Below, one piece after another: positions 37,501 through 47,601 of a stretch of DNA of 64,000 nucleotides (position 1 is the first letter of the stretch; each line of letters starts with the position of its first letter). A program made the position numbers and the translations under genes. This DNA comes from Telopea speciosissima (taxonomy: Eukaryota > Streptophyta > Magnoliopsida > Proteales > Proteaceae), in the NCBI RefSeq assembly GCF_018873765.1, contig NC_057918.1:69663871-69727870 (forward strand), written 5' to 3'. Below the pieces are notes generated by a model. It had not been told where the DNA came from, ran no database searches, and worked only from the letters and a program-made list of their open reading frames with translations.

Positions 37501-38061
37501 ACCAGTGGGACCTTGAAAGCGTCCTGCAAGTATCTGCACTGTACACAAAGCTCACAACCTAAACTCGAAGGCAGTACAAGATTCAAATATTATTTGGTTC
37601 TGAGGAAATGTACTTGGTGAACATGAATGGAATGAGATGGCCTAAATGCAGAGCTTCCGATGATGGCCCTCTCCCAGTATATAGATAGAATTTTTCACCT
37701 CTTTCATACGCATCGAGGATCTCATTAAAATCCCTGTAAATTTTTTCAAAACAAAAATGAAAGTGTGTTTGTGCATGAATCCATGAACTAGACAAACAGG
37801 GAGTGATTGAGAAGAGAATTGAATAAAATCGAGAAATAGAAACCTGTGAGCGAAGAAGACGCCTCGACGAAGGAAGACATGAGGAGGGCGAGATGTAAGA
37901 CGTTCAATGCGACTAATTAGGGACTCATCGAGTCTTTGACACCCGAACTTATCAATGAGCTTATCATAGTCAATCTTCCCTCCATCCTTCCCCGCTACCT
38001 CCCATGGATTTACAATCTGATCGTCTTCTTCCTTCTGTTCTTCCATTTCGTTCTTCTCCAT
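25519..38061 (-). CDS. TrpRS: Tryptophanyl-tRNA synthetase, cytosolic type
   Basis: Twelve exons, - strand: 37844-38061, 37614-37733, 37348-37533, 37093-37144, 36879-36944, 36174-36260, 34885-34977, 33990-34070, 29121-29192, 28058-28126, 27797-27907, 25519-25569. They total 1206 bases, 401 residues, close to the Arabidopsis cytosolic enzyme. The product charges tRNA-Trp with tryptophan. The class I signature HLGH is at about residues 102-105 ([15 protein letters not shown]) and the KMSKS-type motif reads KMSAS at about 279-283, as in eukaryotic cytosolic TrpRS. Other landmarks are [52 protein letters not shown] and the end [13 protein letters not shown]. All introns have GT-AG ends. Intron 8 (4.8 kb) carries Gypsy, LINE and foldback insertions and intron 11 an LTR fragment, yet the coding exons are intact. 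An in-frame ATG 30 codons upstream (38151) could extend the N-terminus; the chosen start gives the acidic [12 protein letters not shown] usual for the family. Confidence 0.96.
27129..27700 (-). mobile_element. LTR-like fragment in intron 11 of the tRNA synthetase gene
   Basis: Read on the - strand, it ends 'cctggctcctagtag' ... 'ctattctaggactacatta', resembling the 3' end of the Gypsy LTR at 31098-32301 ('cttggcttctagtagg' ... 'ctaaaactacatta'). It shares that LTR's richness in 'aaccctaa' words. No primer-binding site follows, so it may be a solo or partial LTR. Outer boundary uncertain. Confidence 0.4.
28651..29043 (-). mobile_element. LINE 3' end (RTE-like) in intron 9 of the tRNA synthetase gene
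   Basis: TTG-repeat tail on the - strand (28651-28667), then the 'ccatgtaactgaccccattt' block. After an unrelated A/T-rich stretch (about 28713-28850) the coding end of the LINE frame follows (28855-29043), including the Gly-Arg-rich 'GRGRPKMT' type motif. Confidence 0.6.
30285..30457. mobile_element. palindromic foldback element, family A, in intron 8 of the tRNA synthetase gene
   Basis: Starts GAACGCCACCTGGTCGTGC and ends with the inverse of GAACGCCACCCAATTACGC. Internal arms around 'gtgtctgtgcc' and 'ggcgcagacac' are complementary. Exactly the same length, 173 bases, as the copy at 5126-5298. Confidence 0.75.
30501..31091 (-). mobile_element. LINE (RTE-like) 3' part in intron 8 of the tRNA synthetase gene
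   Basis: The 3' tail with TTG units is at 30501, followed by about 190 bases of untranslated sequence. On the - strand, 30745-31091 encodes the frame's end ([18 protein letters not shown], then [13 protein letters not shown] and a stop). It is cut off at 31091-31097 where the Gypsy LTR begins, so the Gypsy element probably inserted into this LINE. Confidence 0.65.
31098..33870 (+). mobile_element. Gypsy-type LTR element, LTR plus gag only, in intron 8 of the tRNA synthetase gene
   Basis: A probable LTR of about 1.2 kb (31098-32301; starts TG, ends CA, TATAAATAA-like box near 31452). It is followed by the primer-binding site TGGTATCAGAGC (32307-32318), complementary to initiator Met tRNA. A gag region runs from about 32320 to 33640, with the retrotransposon gag core ([34 protein letters not shown]) and a CCHC zinc knuckle ([14 protein letters not shown]) followed by an Asp-rich tract. 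Protease, pol and the second LTR are absent. It is a broken fossil with a few breaks in gag, lying antisense to the host gene. Absence of the second LTR prevents an age estimate. Confidence 0.8.
34997..35012 (+). repeat. poly-G run in intron 7 of the tRNA synthetase gene
   Basis: A G run preceded by a C run, forming a short inverted pair just upstream (on the - strand) of exon 7. Length may be unreliable. Confidence 0.5.
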
Positions 38062-38354
38062 CTCTCTCTCTGTAATCTGTCGTTGAAGTCCAAACTGTGA
38101 GAGCAGGAGAGAACACTTAGGCACTGAGCGCACTGCGCACACAGTATGCACACGCAGTCTACTCGTGTAACCGATTCACACAGGATCGGGCTCCTCTCCA
38201 ACGAGCACTCCCCCAGTGAATGCCAAGTGAAGCATTCAACGACGGGGGCTGGTCTATACGCGCCGCTGAGATGCGTGCCAGGGTGGGGTCAGGCACACAT
38301 CAGGGCGCACGCAAAGCAGCCCCGCCATTGGATGTCTCACTGGGCACTGACCAG

Positions 38355-38528
38355 TAAGGGTGTCAAATGGTGCGGTTTCGATTCGATGCACATTTTGCAA
38401 GGTAGAAATCAAAACTGCACCGGATAAGAATCACCCAAAATCAGAATCGTTTTATGTGGTGAGGTTTTAGTGGTTTCTATCCGGTTTACATGCGGTTTGT
38501 AATACCAGTTTCACCTTTGTACCCTTTA
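38355..38528. mobile_element. possible short hAT-like element (TAAGGGTGTCAAA family)
   Basis: Starts TAAGGGTGTCAAATGG, the same terminus as the element at 13474-14123. A weaker inverse, 'cacctttgtaccctt', lies at its right end. No target duplication is visible. It is located between the divergent tRNA synthetase and At4g13200-like genes. Confidence 0.4.
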
Positions 38529-39530
38529 ATTTTATTTTTCATATTCTTGTTATATAGGAGAAATTATATTGTTTCATACACATCTAACTGTAGGCAAAGT
38601 AATGTAGACCTCCGTCGGGAGATCAAGGATCGCTCAATGGAAGAGAGATTGAAAGGGGATAAACGTTATTGCATGCGATGAAAGAGTGGAAGGGTTTTAT
38701 ATTTTATGTGGTGATCAAGGGCTTGAGAGGGCGGTGAAGATGGAGGGTAGCGTGAATGGAAGGGAGAGAGGGACGAGAATGAGGGGAGAGAAGGTGGAAC
38801 AATGGAGAGGGGCTGCGGCTCTTCTAGGCCGTGGGTGGTGGCTCTCTTCTAGGAGTGGACAGCTCTTCAAGGCTGTCGTGGGGGAGGCTCTTCAAGGCCT
38901 GAGGGGGGTGATCTCTCCAAGGATCAGTTGGAGCTTAAGCTTCACAATTATTTCTCATAAAATCATCTGAAATTTCATTCCATGGATGGGGATTTAAAGC
39001 CCATAAACTGATTACAAATATATGGTAAGAAGGGAAAATAAAAACTAGGAATAATGGAAACTTTCCTAAACTACTAAAACTTGCAACCCAAGTTGCATTA
39101 CATAAGAGATCCTACGCACATAAGGAAACTAGTAAATAAGAAAGCGAATAATCCTATGTACATAGGGAAACTAGTAAATAGGAAAACAAATAATCTAAGA
39201 ATCTAAAAGATATGCTAAGATAGGGGGAGGAAGGCGCCAATGACTTGCGCTCCAAGGACTGATGTGGCGCCTAGATGAGGTGGCGAAGGTGCTGGGAAGG
39301 TTGGTGAATCTGCGTGCTACATCACAAAGTTCACTTAGACATGTTAATTGTAATGATAAATTTAAGTGATTATTCAAGATCGCAAAATACCGTAAGGGAA
39401 ACCAACCTGAGGACATTACCAATCGATACCCCACTCAATTCATTAACAAAGTCCACTAAGACATGCTCGTACTAAAACCTTCCATCCCTTTATGAATTTG
39501 GCATTCAAACTGAAATTCAAAAAAGAAAGA
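38529..39530. other. intergenic between two divergent genes, no gene seen
   Basis: Contains a purine-rich stretch (38630-38930) and two diverged copies of a roughly 42-base unit at about 39112-39195 ('cacataaggaaactagtaaataag'). Frames here are low complexity and show no family resemblance. Confidence 0.4.
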
Positions 39531-39790
39531 ATGTTCTCTATGTTGGGGGCGCAAACTGCGCAGAGACACATTGGGGGTGGAATTTTTATCCATTGTTGTA
39601 ACTGCAACTGCAACGCTACTATGCACATTGTGCGGTGCAGCAGCAGCCATGCGAGCCCCACTATGCACATATGGCGATTGCTGCACCGCACGATGCGCAC
39701 AACAGCGCTATAGTTACAGCAACGGATAAAAAATCCGCCCCTGAGTGGCAGGCTCATGTGTCTTGGCGCAGTACAGAGATCATGAACCCA
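39531..39790. mobile_element. palindromic element, family B, with another palindrome nested inside
   Basis: Outer parts ('actgcgcagagacaca' left; 'ctgagtggcag' and 'tgtgtcttggcgcag' right) match the family B copy at 10051-10170. The middle (39584-39733) is a separate palindrome of family E with ends TTTTATCCATTGTTGTAAC and TTTTATCCGTTGCTGTAAC (opposite strand). Its right edge is about 80 bases upstream of the next gene's ATG. Confidence 0.65.
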
Positions 39791-39873
39791 ATTTGGAAAT
39801 AGCAGATAAATGCCCCGTAAGCGACCACAACAACGCCGAGGCCTAATCTCTGTTAGTGAGAGAGAGAGAAAGA

Positions 39874-42800
39874 ATGAGTGGGATTTCGGCTCCACCATCT
39901 TCCCTCTCCCCACCTCGTCTGACTACGAAAATTAACCCCTTTTGTTCTCCTTCTTCTTCTTCTTTTGCTTACTGTGTTGATTCTCGAAGCCCTTTTCATT
40001 CCTCAGACTCTGAATTCAGGAGCATTAGCCTCAGAGGAGGGTTTCCCAAGCTCAGTTTACATTGTCGCAGCAGCAGCAGCCCACCTGGAGCTCCCGGATC
40101 AGGTGAAAATTGCATACATGGAATTCTTCTGTTTTCTGAATTTCATTTCGTACTTTAATAGATTTCACGATGAAGTTGTGGTTTACTAGAATCCTCTTGT
40201 AAGAGTGTTAAGTGTGCTTCATGGATCCTCGTTTATCAATTTCATATTTCTGCTATGAAATTGGTTTGATGTGTGAAGTGGGTTTCGTTTCTTTTCTTTT
40301 TCAATCTTCTGGGCTGGTCGTATGTGAGCTCGTTTTGTTGGGTTTCCATGTTGCATCGTTTACTTTGATAATGATTTATGGAGATTATATTGAAGATTCT
40401 TGCTTTTGATAGATTCTTTGATTCGCATTTCCTTGTCTGAATTTCAGATATTGATTCGCTATATCTAGATATTTCCCATCTTCTGTAGAGATCATTGAAT
40501 TTTAAAAAATGGGAAAAAAGTGATATTGTAAACTTAATTTTGATTGTTTTTGTGGCAATCCTGTTTGCCTTTTCTGGTCCTACAAGTGTTTGAGATTTTG
40601 CGAGTTTACTGAATTGGGACCTTTGACCTTTTACCGTTGAATACAGTAGACTTGTGGTTGACGGCTAATATCATTGTTACCAGTATTTTTACCTATTATC
40701 TTCTTTGAGTCTTCTTATTGTTCCGTTGGGAGTTAACTGCTTCATTGAGAGGTTCGACTCTTGGTTGTCAGGTTGAACGTCTCATTCCAGTGGATGCCCA
40801 ACATGTTGTTGACTGATGTGTTTACTAACAGAATAACCTATGGAGAAAGATTGTATTGTGGGATATAGATCTTATTTTTGTTTATTTTTTTTTAATTTAT
40901 TTTAGTTTTGGCGATCAGGTTTGTCAGATTTCTCAGTTAAGTTCTTAGGAAAGCCGGCATTGTTTTGCAGAACATTTTTTATAATCCTTGTTGGTACAAG
41001 AAAAGGGGTGGGATGGGGGAGAAAGATAACTGGCAGCAAGACTATGGCTTAAGAGAGATGGTGCCTCCATATTTGAGTCGTAGATGAGAATAACTGGAAA
41101 TAGAAATAGCCTCTCAGCTACAATTTTGTTAATCTTTCTAAGCGTAAAATAAAAAATGAGGTAAAGTTTTTGCTTGTGATGGCAATCCTTTGAATACTGA
41201 AACTTCACTGTAGCCTTTATTGTTGTTCTGTTGTATTCCCTCCCCGCCTCCCGCCCCTTTTTCTCCAGTTTTATGGAGTGGTCATTTTTCTTGTATTTCC
41301 TCCTTTGTTAATTGATATTCATTGTTATCAATCAAAAAGAATGAGAATATTGCCTAAAGCTCTATATCATATGAGAAAATTACTCTTTCCTCAATAGTTC
41401 TTGAAATGAATGTAATCTCAAATTGATGGGATTGGTGTGACACTCTAGTGGGCTGGGGATCAGCAACTTCAACCTGAGGAAATCCTTCCTTGTAGATTTC
41501 CTTCACTTCCATTAAATTGACAGTGTGGGTTGCTCCTTATTCATCAAGAATCATCTGCATCACCCTATTTCCTGCCTTATTAGGGTTTCGAGATTGCATA
41601 TTTTGACGTTTCAAACTAGATGTATACCCAGGAACAAACAGGTAAAAAGAAGTCAAGACTTTTCTTATAATCCATGTCCGGTCACCTCATCCCGGTTCTT
41701 TTTCATTTTGAAATGCAATTTGACTCTTATTTATGTTTGAACCGGCAGCTCTTATTTTATTATATATTATTGTTATTATTTTACCTTAGGGAGTTGTAGA
41801 TAATGATTAGATTTTTTTGCCTTGTTGTTAGAACTTTTTCAAAGTAGTGTCAGGATATTAGCATTATAAAAGTTATTGGTTGGTACTAAAAAGGAGTATA
41901 ATCTAGTTATACTATTGTGCTCATTCCCTAAATGTTTTAAAGTTATTTTAGTGAAATCTGCTTTTTATTCTTTTCAATTCAATGTTATTGCTCTCTATTT
42001 AGGTTAATTTTTCTCTGTTATTTTATTTTCATTTTTTTAGAATTATTTGAATTAGATGATATCCATATAAAGACAGTTTCTTGAAATAGAAAGCATTTTC
42101 ATTAATTTGCAAGTATATATGACTTGTATAATGGCCAATTCGTACTCTTATTGAAGAGAAAAGAAAAGAAAATTGTTTGCCATGTTGAAAATTTGAAACT
42201 GCAAGGGGCTGCTGTGCCAAAGGCTTTTTCTTTGCCTCTTCTACCCAGCATATTATACCAATAAGCCATAAATGCTGATTGTATACCTTGCAGGATTTGG
42301 ATCCACCCCCTCCCCCGCCCCTCTTCAGCCATGATTGTCATATTTGGAAGATTTCCCCCCTAAATACCCCCAAAACAAAAGAAAGGGACAATATTATAAC
42401 ATAAATGTAGGCTACGTCTGGTTGCAAGTAAAGGGTAGGAAAGGGAAAGTTTTGTAATCGTGATCGAGTAACCTACCTAAAACTAAAACTCTTTAACATA
42501 TCAGATGTAATCTTTTTTTTTTTTTTTTTCAAATCAAAGAATTTGATTGAAAAGTAAAATTTAATAACTACATTTGGAATATTTTGGAGTGAGTTACACT
42601 ATTATGAAGGTAATGATTACAAAAGTTTCCACTTTAATATTGATTTGATTTCACTTCCCTTTCTTTTATAACCAGATGGAGCGGTAAGGAGTTAAGACAA
42701 GAAATAAACTGCAAAGTGCCATTAGTAATTTCCAGTTAGTTCCGTTTCCCTGATTCTTTGGTTGGGACAATGCGTTGGTCTTGCACAACCAAAACAGATT

Positions 42801-44014
42801 CATCAAGAGTTATAATTGTTTAGGTATAAAGATCCTCAAGATGTCGGAGTGGGGATTCCTTCCCATGTCCTCTCACATAATGAGCCTGGGCCCACACCGA
42901 CATTCTCTCCACAGAAAAAAAAATGTGAGCTCCCCACTAAATGAATCCGTCTCCCGCCCTCTCATTTGTGCGGTTTCCCACTCTGGCGTCATGTGAAACC
43001 TCTGACCAATTGCCTTATTACTTCTTGTATTACTTATGTAAAGAAATATGGGATTGCATCTTGCAGGTGATAACGACAGCAGGACCATTCTAGATGCTTT
43101 TTTCTTAGGCAAGGCTTTGGCAGAAGCAATCAATGAACGTATCGAATCTACAGTAGGGGAGTTGTTGAGTGCAGTTGGGAGGTTGCAAGCTGAGCAACAG
43201 AAGCAAGTGCAAGAATTCCAGGTGGAACCTCCATTCCATTTATGAGTAGCTTTTTTTTTTAATGGGATAATTTATGAGTGGCCTTTGCATTTCTAGTTCC
43301 ATCTTTATTTGTCGAACCACCTGTAATCTTTGAACATGAACATGGTGTTGCATGTTGACACGGAGTGTCTGAGGAAACTGTCTCAAATGGAAATGGATAA
43401 ATTGCTATATATTTGATTGGTCTTTCATGCTTGATATATATAAGAAGTGTATTCCAAGGTCTCATTGAAAGGTGAAAGAAGCTTTAGCTATGACACAGTA
43501 TGAGCTTAGTTTATGACAGAGTACTTTTTTGGGCTCTCTTCTGTTTCTGTTACATATTTATTATGTTGACTGGAAAATAAGCCAATGGAATGGCAAGTTA
43601 AAGGAAATATCTTTAAGAAATTAAAAACTGAAACATGATTTTTTTTCTTTTTTTGAGAGGAGGGGGTGGGGTTGCTTACCTGAAAAGGATTGAAAGGATG
43701 GAACAAATCATGCATTCTTCCCTTGTTCATCATAATTCTATTGGGAATGCTTGAGTGCCTACTACAAACGGCTAATTGAATGCATGGTGATGCAGGATGA
43801 TGTGTTTGAGAGAGCAAAGAGAGCCAAGGAGAAAGCGGCACGAGAAGCCAGGGAAGCCCAAGGACTTATTCCCAATTCTACTACAGCAGTGATACCAGTA
43901 TCCAGTGATGTTGCTATTACATCAATTTCACCTTCATCAGAGTCAACCTCCTCAACAACTAAAGAGGATCCAGTTGACCAGGATCCTTTTATTGGGAAGA
44001 CAAACGATGACTGA
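39874..44014 (+). CDS. plastid-targeted protein of unknown function, At4g13200-like
   Basis: Three exons: 39874-40102, 43067-43221, 43796-44014, totalling 603 bases and 200 residues with matching phases and GT-AG introns. Residues 1 to about 65 are Ser/Pro-rich with few acidic residues, typical of a chloroplast transit peptide (MSGISAPPSSLSPP...). The conserved core is in exon 2 (GDNDSRTILDAFFLGKALA, then INERIESTVGELLSAVGRLQ) and the start of exon 3 (DDVFERAKRAKEKAAREARE), both predicted helical or coiled-coil. The tail is a Ser/Thr-rich linker. This matches the plant family represented by 'uncharacterised protein At4g13200, chloroplastic', which I recall being reported in plastoglobule proteomes; that recollection is unchecked. 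The start is the ATG giving MSGIS, in a GA-rich leader. The biochemical role is unknown. Confidence 0.87.
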
Positions 44015-44969
44015 AATTCTTTTGTCCCTTTAGGGTTATGTGTTATGTTCCTAGTCTGATCCATTCTCTTTGGATTCAAGCAAAACACTCTTTCATCAAT
44101 GAAAGAAGAGAATATCTATCTATTTCATAGAAGTAGGTTCAGAGTATGCTTTTGTGAACCATAATAAAACAGTCACATTTGAAAGCTCCGTAGCCGGTTC
44201 AAGAATCCAAGAGAAGCTTGTTTGCTATGTGGATTCTTATTAGTATGCTAAAAGATATTTTGGTTCTCTAGCAGGAAACTTACATTCTACACAATGAGAC
44301 TAGAGTATGAAGGTTGTTAATCTGTGATGCACAGGATTGGATGGGCCAATCTGGGTCAAGTGACCCCCTTCCAAAAATTTGGGTTAGGGTATATTTGGGG
44401 CCGATTCTTATTGATTCCTCACCTATATAGACCGATTCTGATCTGGCCCGGATCAGAATTGGCCGGGACCGATTCGAATCCTGATTCTGGTTTTTAAATC
44501 TTGATTTCAGCCAATTAAAACATTGTTCTCCATTTCAAATTTCCCACTCTTGATGCGTGAATTATCCGAGTTGCCTATTGTTGTAAACAATTAAAATGCA
44601 CAGCTGATGCAGAAGGATTTCACATCTATCAGGGTTTCATGAATTAAACTCAACATTCCTCGAATGCAAGTGAACTGAAAATGGCTATAATGTATCTAAG
44701 GATGTTCAACCCGAGGTCCGGTGTGGGCTCAAAGTGGATCGGTTTTAGCTTTATATTTGTCATTTTATGGTATTTTACATAAAAAAGAAAATAAGTATAA
44801 CTTAAATAATTATATGTTACTGATGTATATTATAGGTAAGTTATGATAGCTTAATTTATAGCACTCAATATATGTGTATAGGACAGGGCTAGGCTGGGCT
44901 CACCCCGGCCCGACCTGGGCTTGCAAATACCAATCCTGGCTCAGCCCCTTGGCTGAAAAGTTCATTATA
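44015..44969. other. intergenic; GATCGG-type and GC-rich dispersed repeats
   Basis: 44335-44510 is rich in 'ccgattct' and 'ggatcagaattggcc' words, related to 9340-9480. 44698-44965 has 'caacccgaggtccgg' and 'ccccggcccgacctggg' words typical of the GC-rich repeat families in this window. No gene. Confidence 0.4.
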
Positions 44970-45193
44970 GGCCCTGAAATCTTCGGATGGACTGTGGGTA
45001 GGCCTGTGCTACAAAGATATATGGATGTGCATATGACAAGTGGCATCACCTCAAGAAATTTTACATCAAAGTACATCCATGTTTCCATGTTTACCTTTGC
45101 AGGGAGAGTAGTGTCATAGTAGTCCAAGTTGCAAAAGTATGTGACCTTACAACTAAAGAAGCGGAGTATATTGCCGCAATAGAAGCTTGCCAG

Positions 45194-45776
45194 TAGGGGT
45201 GCAAGTTTGGCCTTGTTGACCCGAACCCGTCTTGGCCCGTCCTGAGTCCGAACAGGGCTTGGGTTGAGATATTCGGCCTTGAGGTCGGAGGTCGGGTCAG
45301 GGTTGGAAATTTCTGACCCTGAGTCAGGGTCGGGTCGGGTTAGGGTTGAGGCCTCAGGCTAAGCTTGGTCAGGCCCGGCCCGGCCCGACCCTGATTTAAG
45401 TTATACTATAAAATATATATTGATATAATATATACATTATAAACTTTAAATAGCACCCACATTTTTTTATATAATATATTATATATGAAGACAATAAGTG
45501 ATATAATACTTTTAATTATAGTGTTATTTTATGTAAAATTGATAATGTTCTCCCCGGTCCATTCCAACCCATGCCTGTCTTTCCCATTCCCCATGATCAG
45601 GGCTTATTAGGATCAGCCCGGCCCGGCCCAACCCTGAGGGCGGGTTAGGGTTGGATTTTTCTGACCCTAAGTTAGGGTCGGGTCGGGTTGGATCGGGCCT
45701 GGGCCCAGCTAAGTGGACTTAGGATTGGGCTAGGGTTCTATAAAGCTCGGTCCGACCTGACCTTGTTACAGCCCTA
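45194..45776. mobile_element. GC-rich non-autonomous transposon (TAGGGGTGCAA family), hAT-like
   Basis: Ends TAGGGGTGCAAG and, on the opposite strand, TAGGGCTGTAAC. The flanks CTTGCCAG (45186-45193) and TTTGCAAG (45777-45784) match at six of eight positions, a plausible decayed 8-bp duplication. The interior is GC-rich with 'cggcccggcccgaccctga' type words near both ends. Inserted into the Copia remnant. Partial relatives at 2832-3075, 22975-23451 and 61074-61640. Confidence 0.75.
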
Positions 45777-46336
45777 TTTGCAAGGAGATGTTGTGGATGA
45801 AATGGGTCATTCAAGAACTAGGCTTGAAGTCAGACAAATACATTGTTTATTGTGATAGTCATGGGTGATGGGACCATCCACTTAAGTAGCATTCCAAGAT
45901 TAAACATTTTTTTTAATGGAAAAAAAAAGGAAAATTATGAGCAACACCCCCTCACGTTTGCCTATATTTCAAGGCACACCCATTAACTATCATATTATCA
46001 GCGCCACCCCCTGCTTTATCAAACTAATTCGGTAATTCCACACAGACCCCCTACTATTAGTTAAGAGGTGTTAAGTGGTGATGTTAGTTATATAATATTT
46101 TTTAAAAGACAATTCTGCCCTTCTTAGGGATCCGACTCCTCTACTTCCAAACCTTGTACTTCCAGTACCACAGAGTGTGCCACCTGGCCTGATCAACATC
46201 CAACGAATGATTTTGAATAAATTCAAAATATTTTGAAAAACACATGACACATGTTTGAATCACCTATGAACCCAAAACAAACCCACCCGACCGTTACGGC
46301 TCATCAACCCAAATCCATTTCACTCAAACTAAACCC

Positions 46337-46449
46337 AAACCTCTCATCTGCCTAGGGTTTCAGGTTTCAGATCGTTCCTCTTCTTCCCAAATCTGCTCCA
46401 TCGCTCCCTTCTTCCTTCTTCTCTGAAACCCTAGGCAGATGAGAGGTTT
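46337..46449. repeat. perfect 27-bp inverted repeat inside the MULE
   Basis: Arms 46337-46363 and 46423-46449 are exact reverse complements (AAACCTCTCATCTGCCTAGG...) separated by 59 bases. A transcript would form a strong stem-loop. The right arm runs into the ATG of the short frame at 46439. Confidence 0.85.
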
Positions 46450-47536
46450 ATGTATTACGAGAGAAATGGCACAGATCATCAATACTTCCTCCATGGCTAG
46501 CGTGCTTCTCTACATCTTCGCCATCTTCTCTGCTGCTGCGATTTTTCCGTTGAGGAGTCTCCGACGCCGTCGCCTTCAAGTGAGGCAGGAGCTGTGTTTG
46601 CATTGCCAATATACGCTGCTATTCTAAGCTCGTCTCACGCCTTGTCTTTCTTCGCTCTCTTCAAGCATTAGATCAAGAAATGCTGCGTTCCCTTTTGACT
46701 TCTGTGATCGTATTCCGTTTCTTGGTTTTTGGATGGAGTAGATCTCTGGAAGCATTAGAGAATAACTAATTTTTCCCCCAATTTTGTTTTGGGGAGATGT
46801 ATTTATTTATTTTTTTCATGTATATATCGCTATATTGTAGCCAATACATACATACATAAACACTTTCATGGATTATTTGTGATCTCTGATCTCAGATTCA
46901 TCAGTTAATTCAATTTATTACACCATTATTTGGATCTAAAATGTTTGGCTTTGGTTTCGCATGATGAATACGTTTTCATTTTGGTATCCTACATAAATCT
47001 GTTTGCACAACTTCTATTAGAAATAGAATAGAATTTAGAACAGAGTAGTGGTGGTCCTTAACCTTATGAAGACTGATAGTAAGACCAGCAAATTAAGAGA
47101 ACCCTTCTTCATCATCAGCAATTCATCATTTCAAGAAGTGGGTATACCGGCCAAGTTAACAATTGAAAAAGGAGTAGATTATATCAAAATAATGAATTTT
47201 CTTTAGTTGTTTGTGTTTTTTATGATCAAAGAAAGCAGACTATGGGAAACAAAGAGATTTCTTGGAATATAGCTTCAGTAACCAGTGAGAGTTAGGTAAG
47301 CAATCGGATACCGGGTTTGAACTTTGAATCCTCCCTCATTACCGGCCATGGTTAAAGTTCTTTGTTCAGTTTTAACTGGTTCATCTTCCTTCACCAAGAT
47401 CTGGTTTGACAAAAATGGCGGTGCCTGTTTGTCAAGTGTGGGTTTTCCATTCCAACAAACTCTTTAACATCGACTGTGTATTTTACATTTTAAACCATAG
47501 AAGAGGAGAACTCTACGATCTCACCGGAATCGTTTT

Positions 47537-47601
47537 GAGCAGCAACGGCGGTTTGATGTTCATGGGTGAAAGAGAGCAGCAACGGCGGTTTGATGTTCAT
47601 T
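47537..47601 (+). repeat. short tandem duplication in the MULE
   Basis: The block 'agcagcaacggcggtttgat' plus six bases occurs twice with a period of about 35 bases. Confidence 0.6.

Noticed and set aside
38630-38970. Purine-rich open frames between divergent genes
   Set aside because: Low-complexity GA-rich composition, no known motif and no splice or promoter support.
46439-46627. Short frame with a hydrophobic segment as an independent gene
   Set aside because: No family resemblance, no promoter, and it lies within a MULE; kept only as part of that element.
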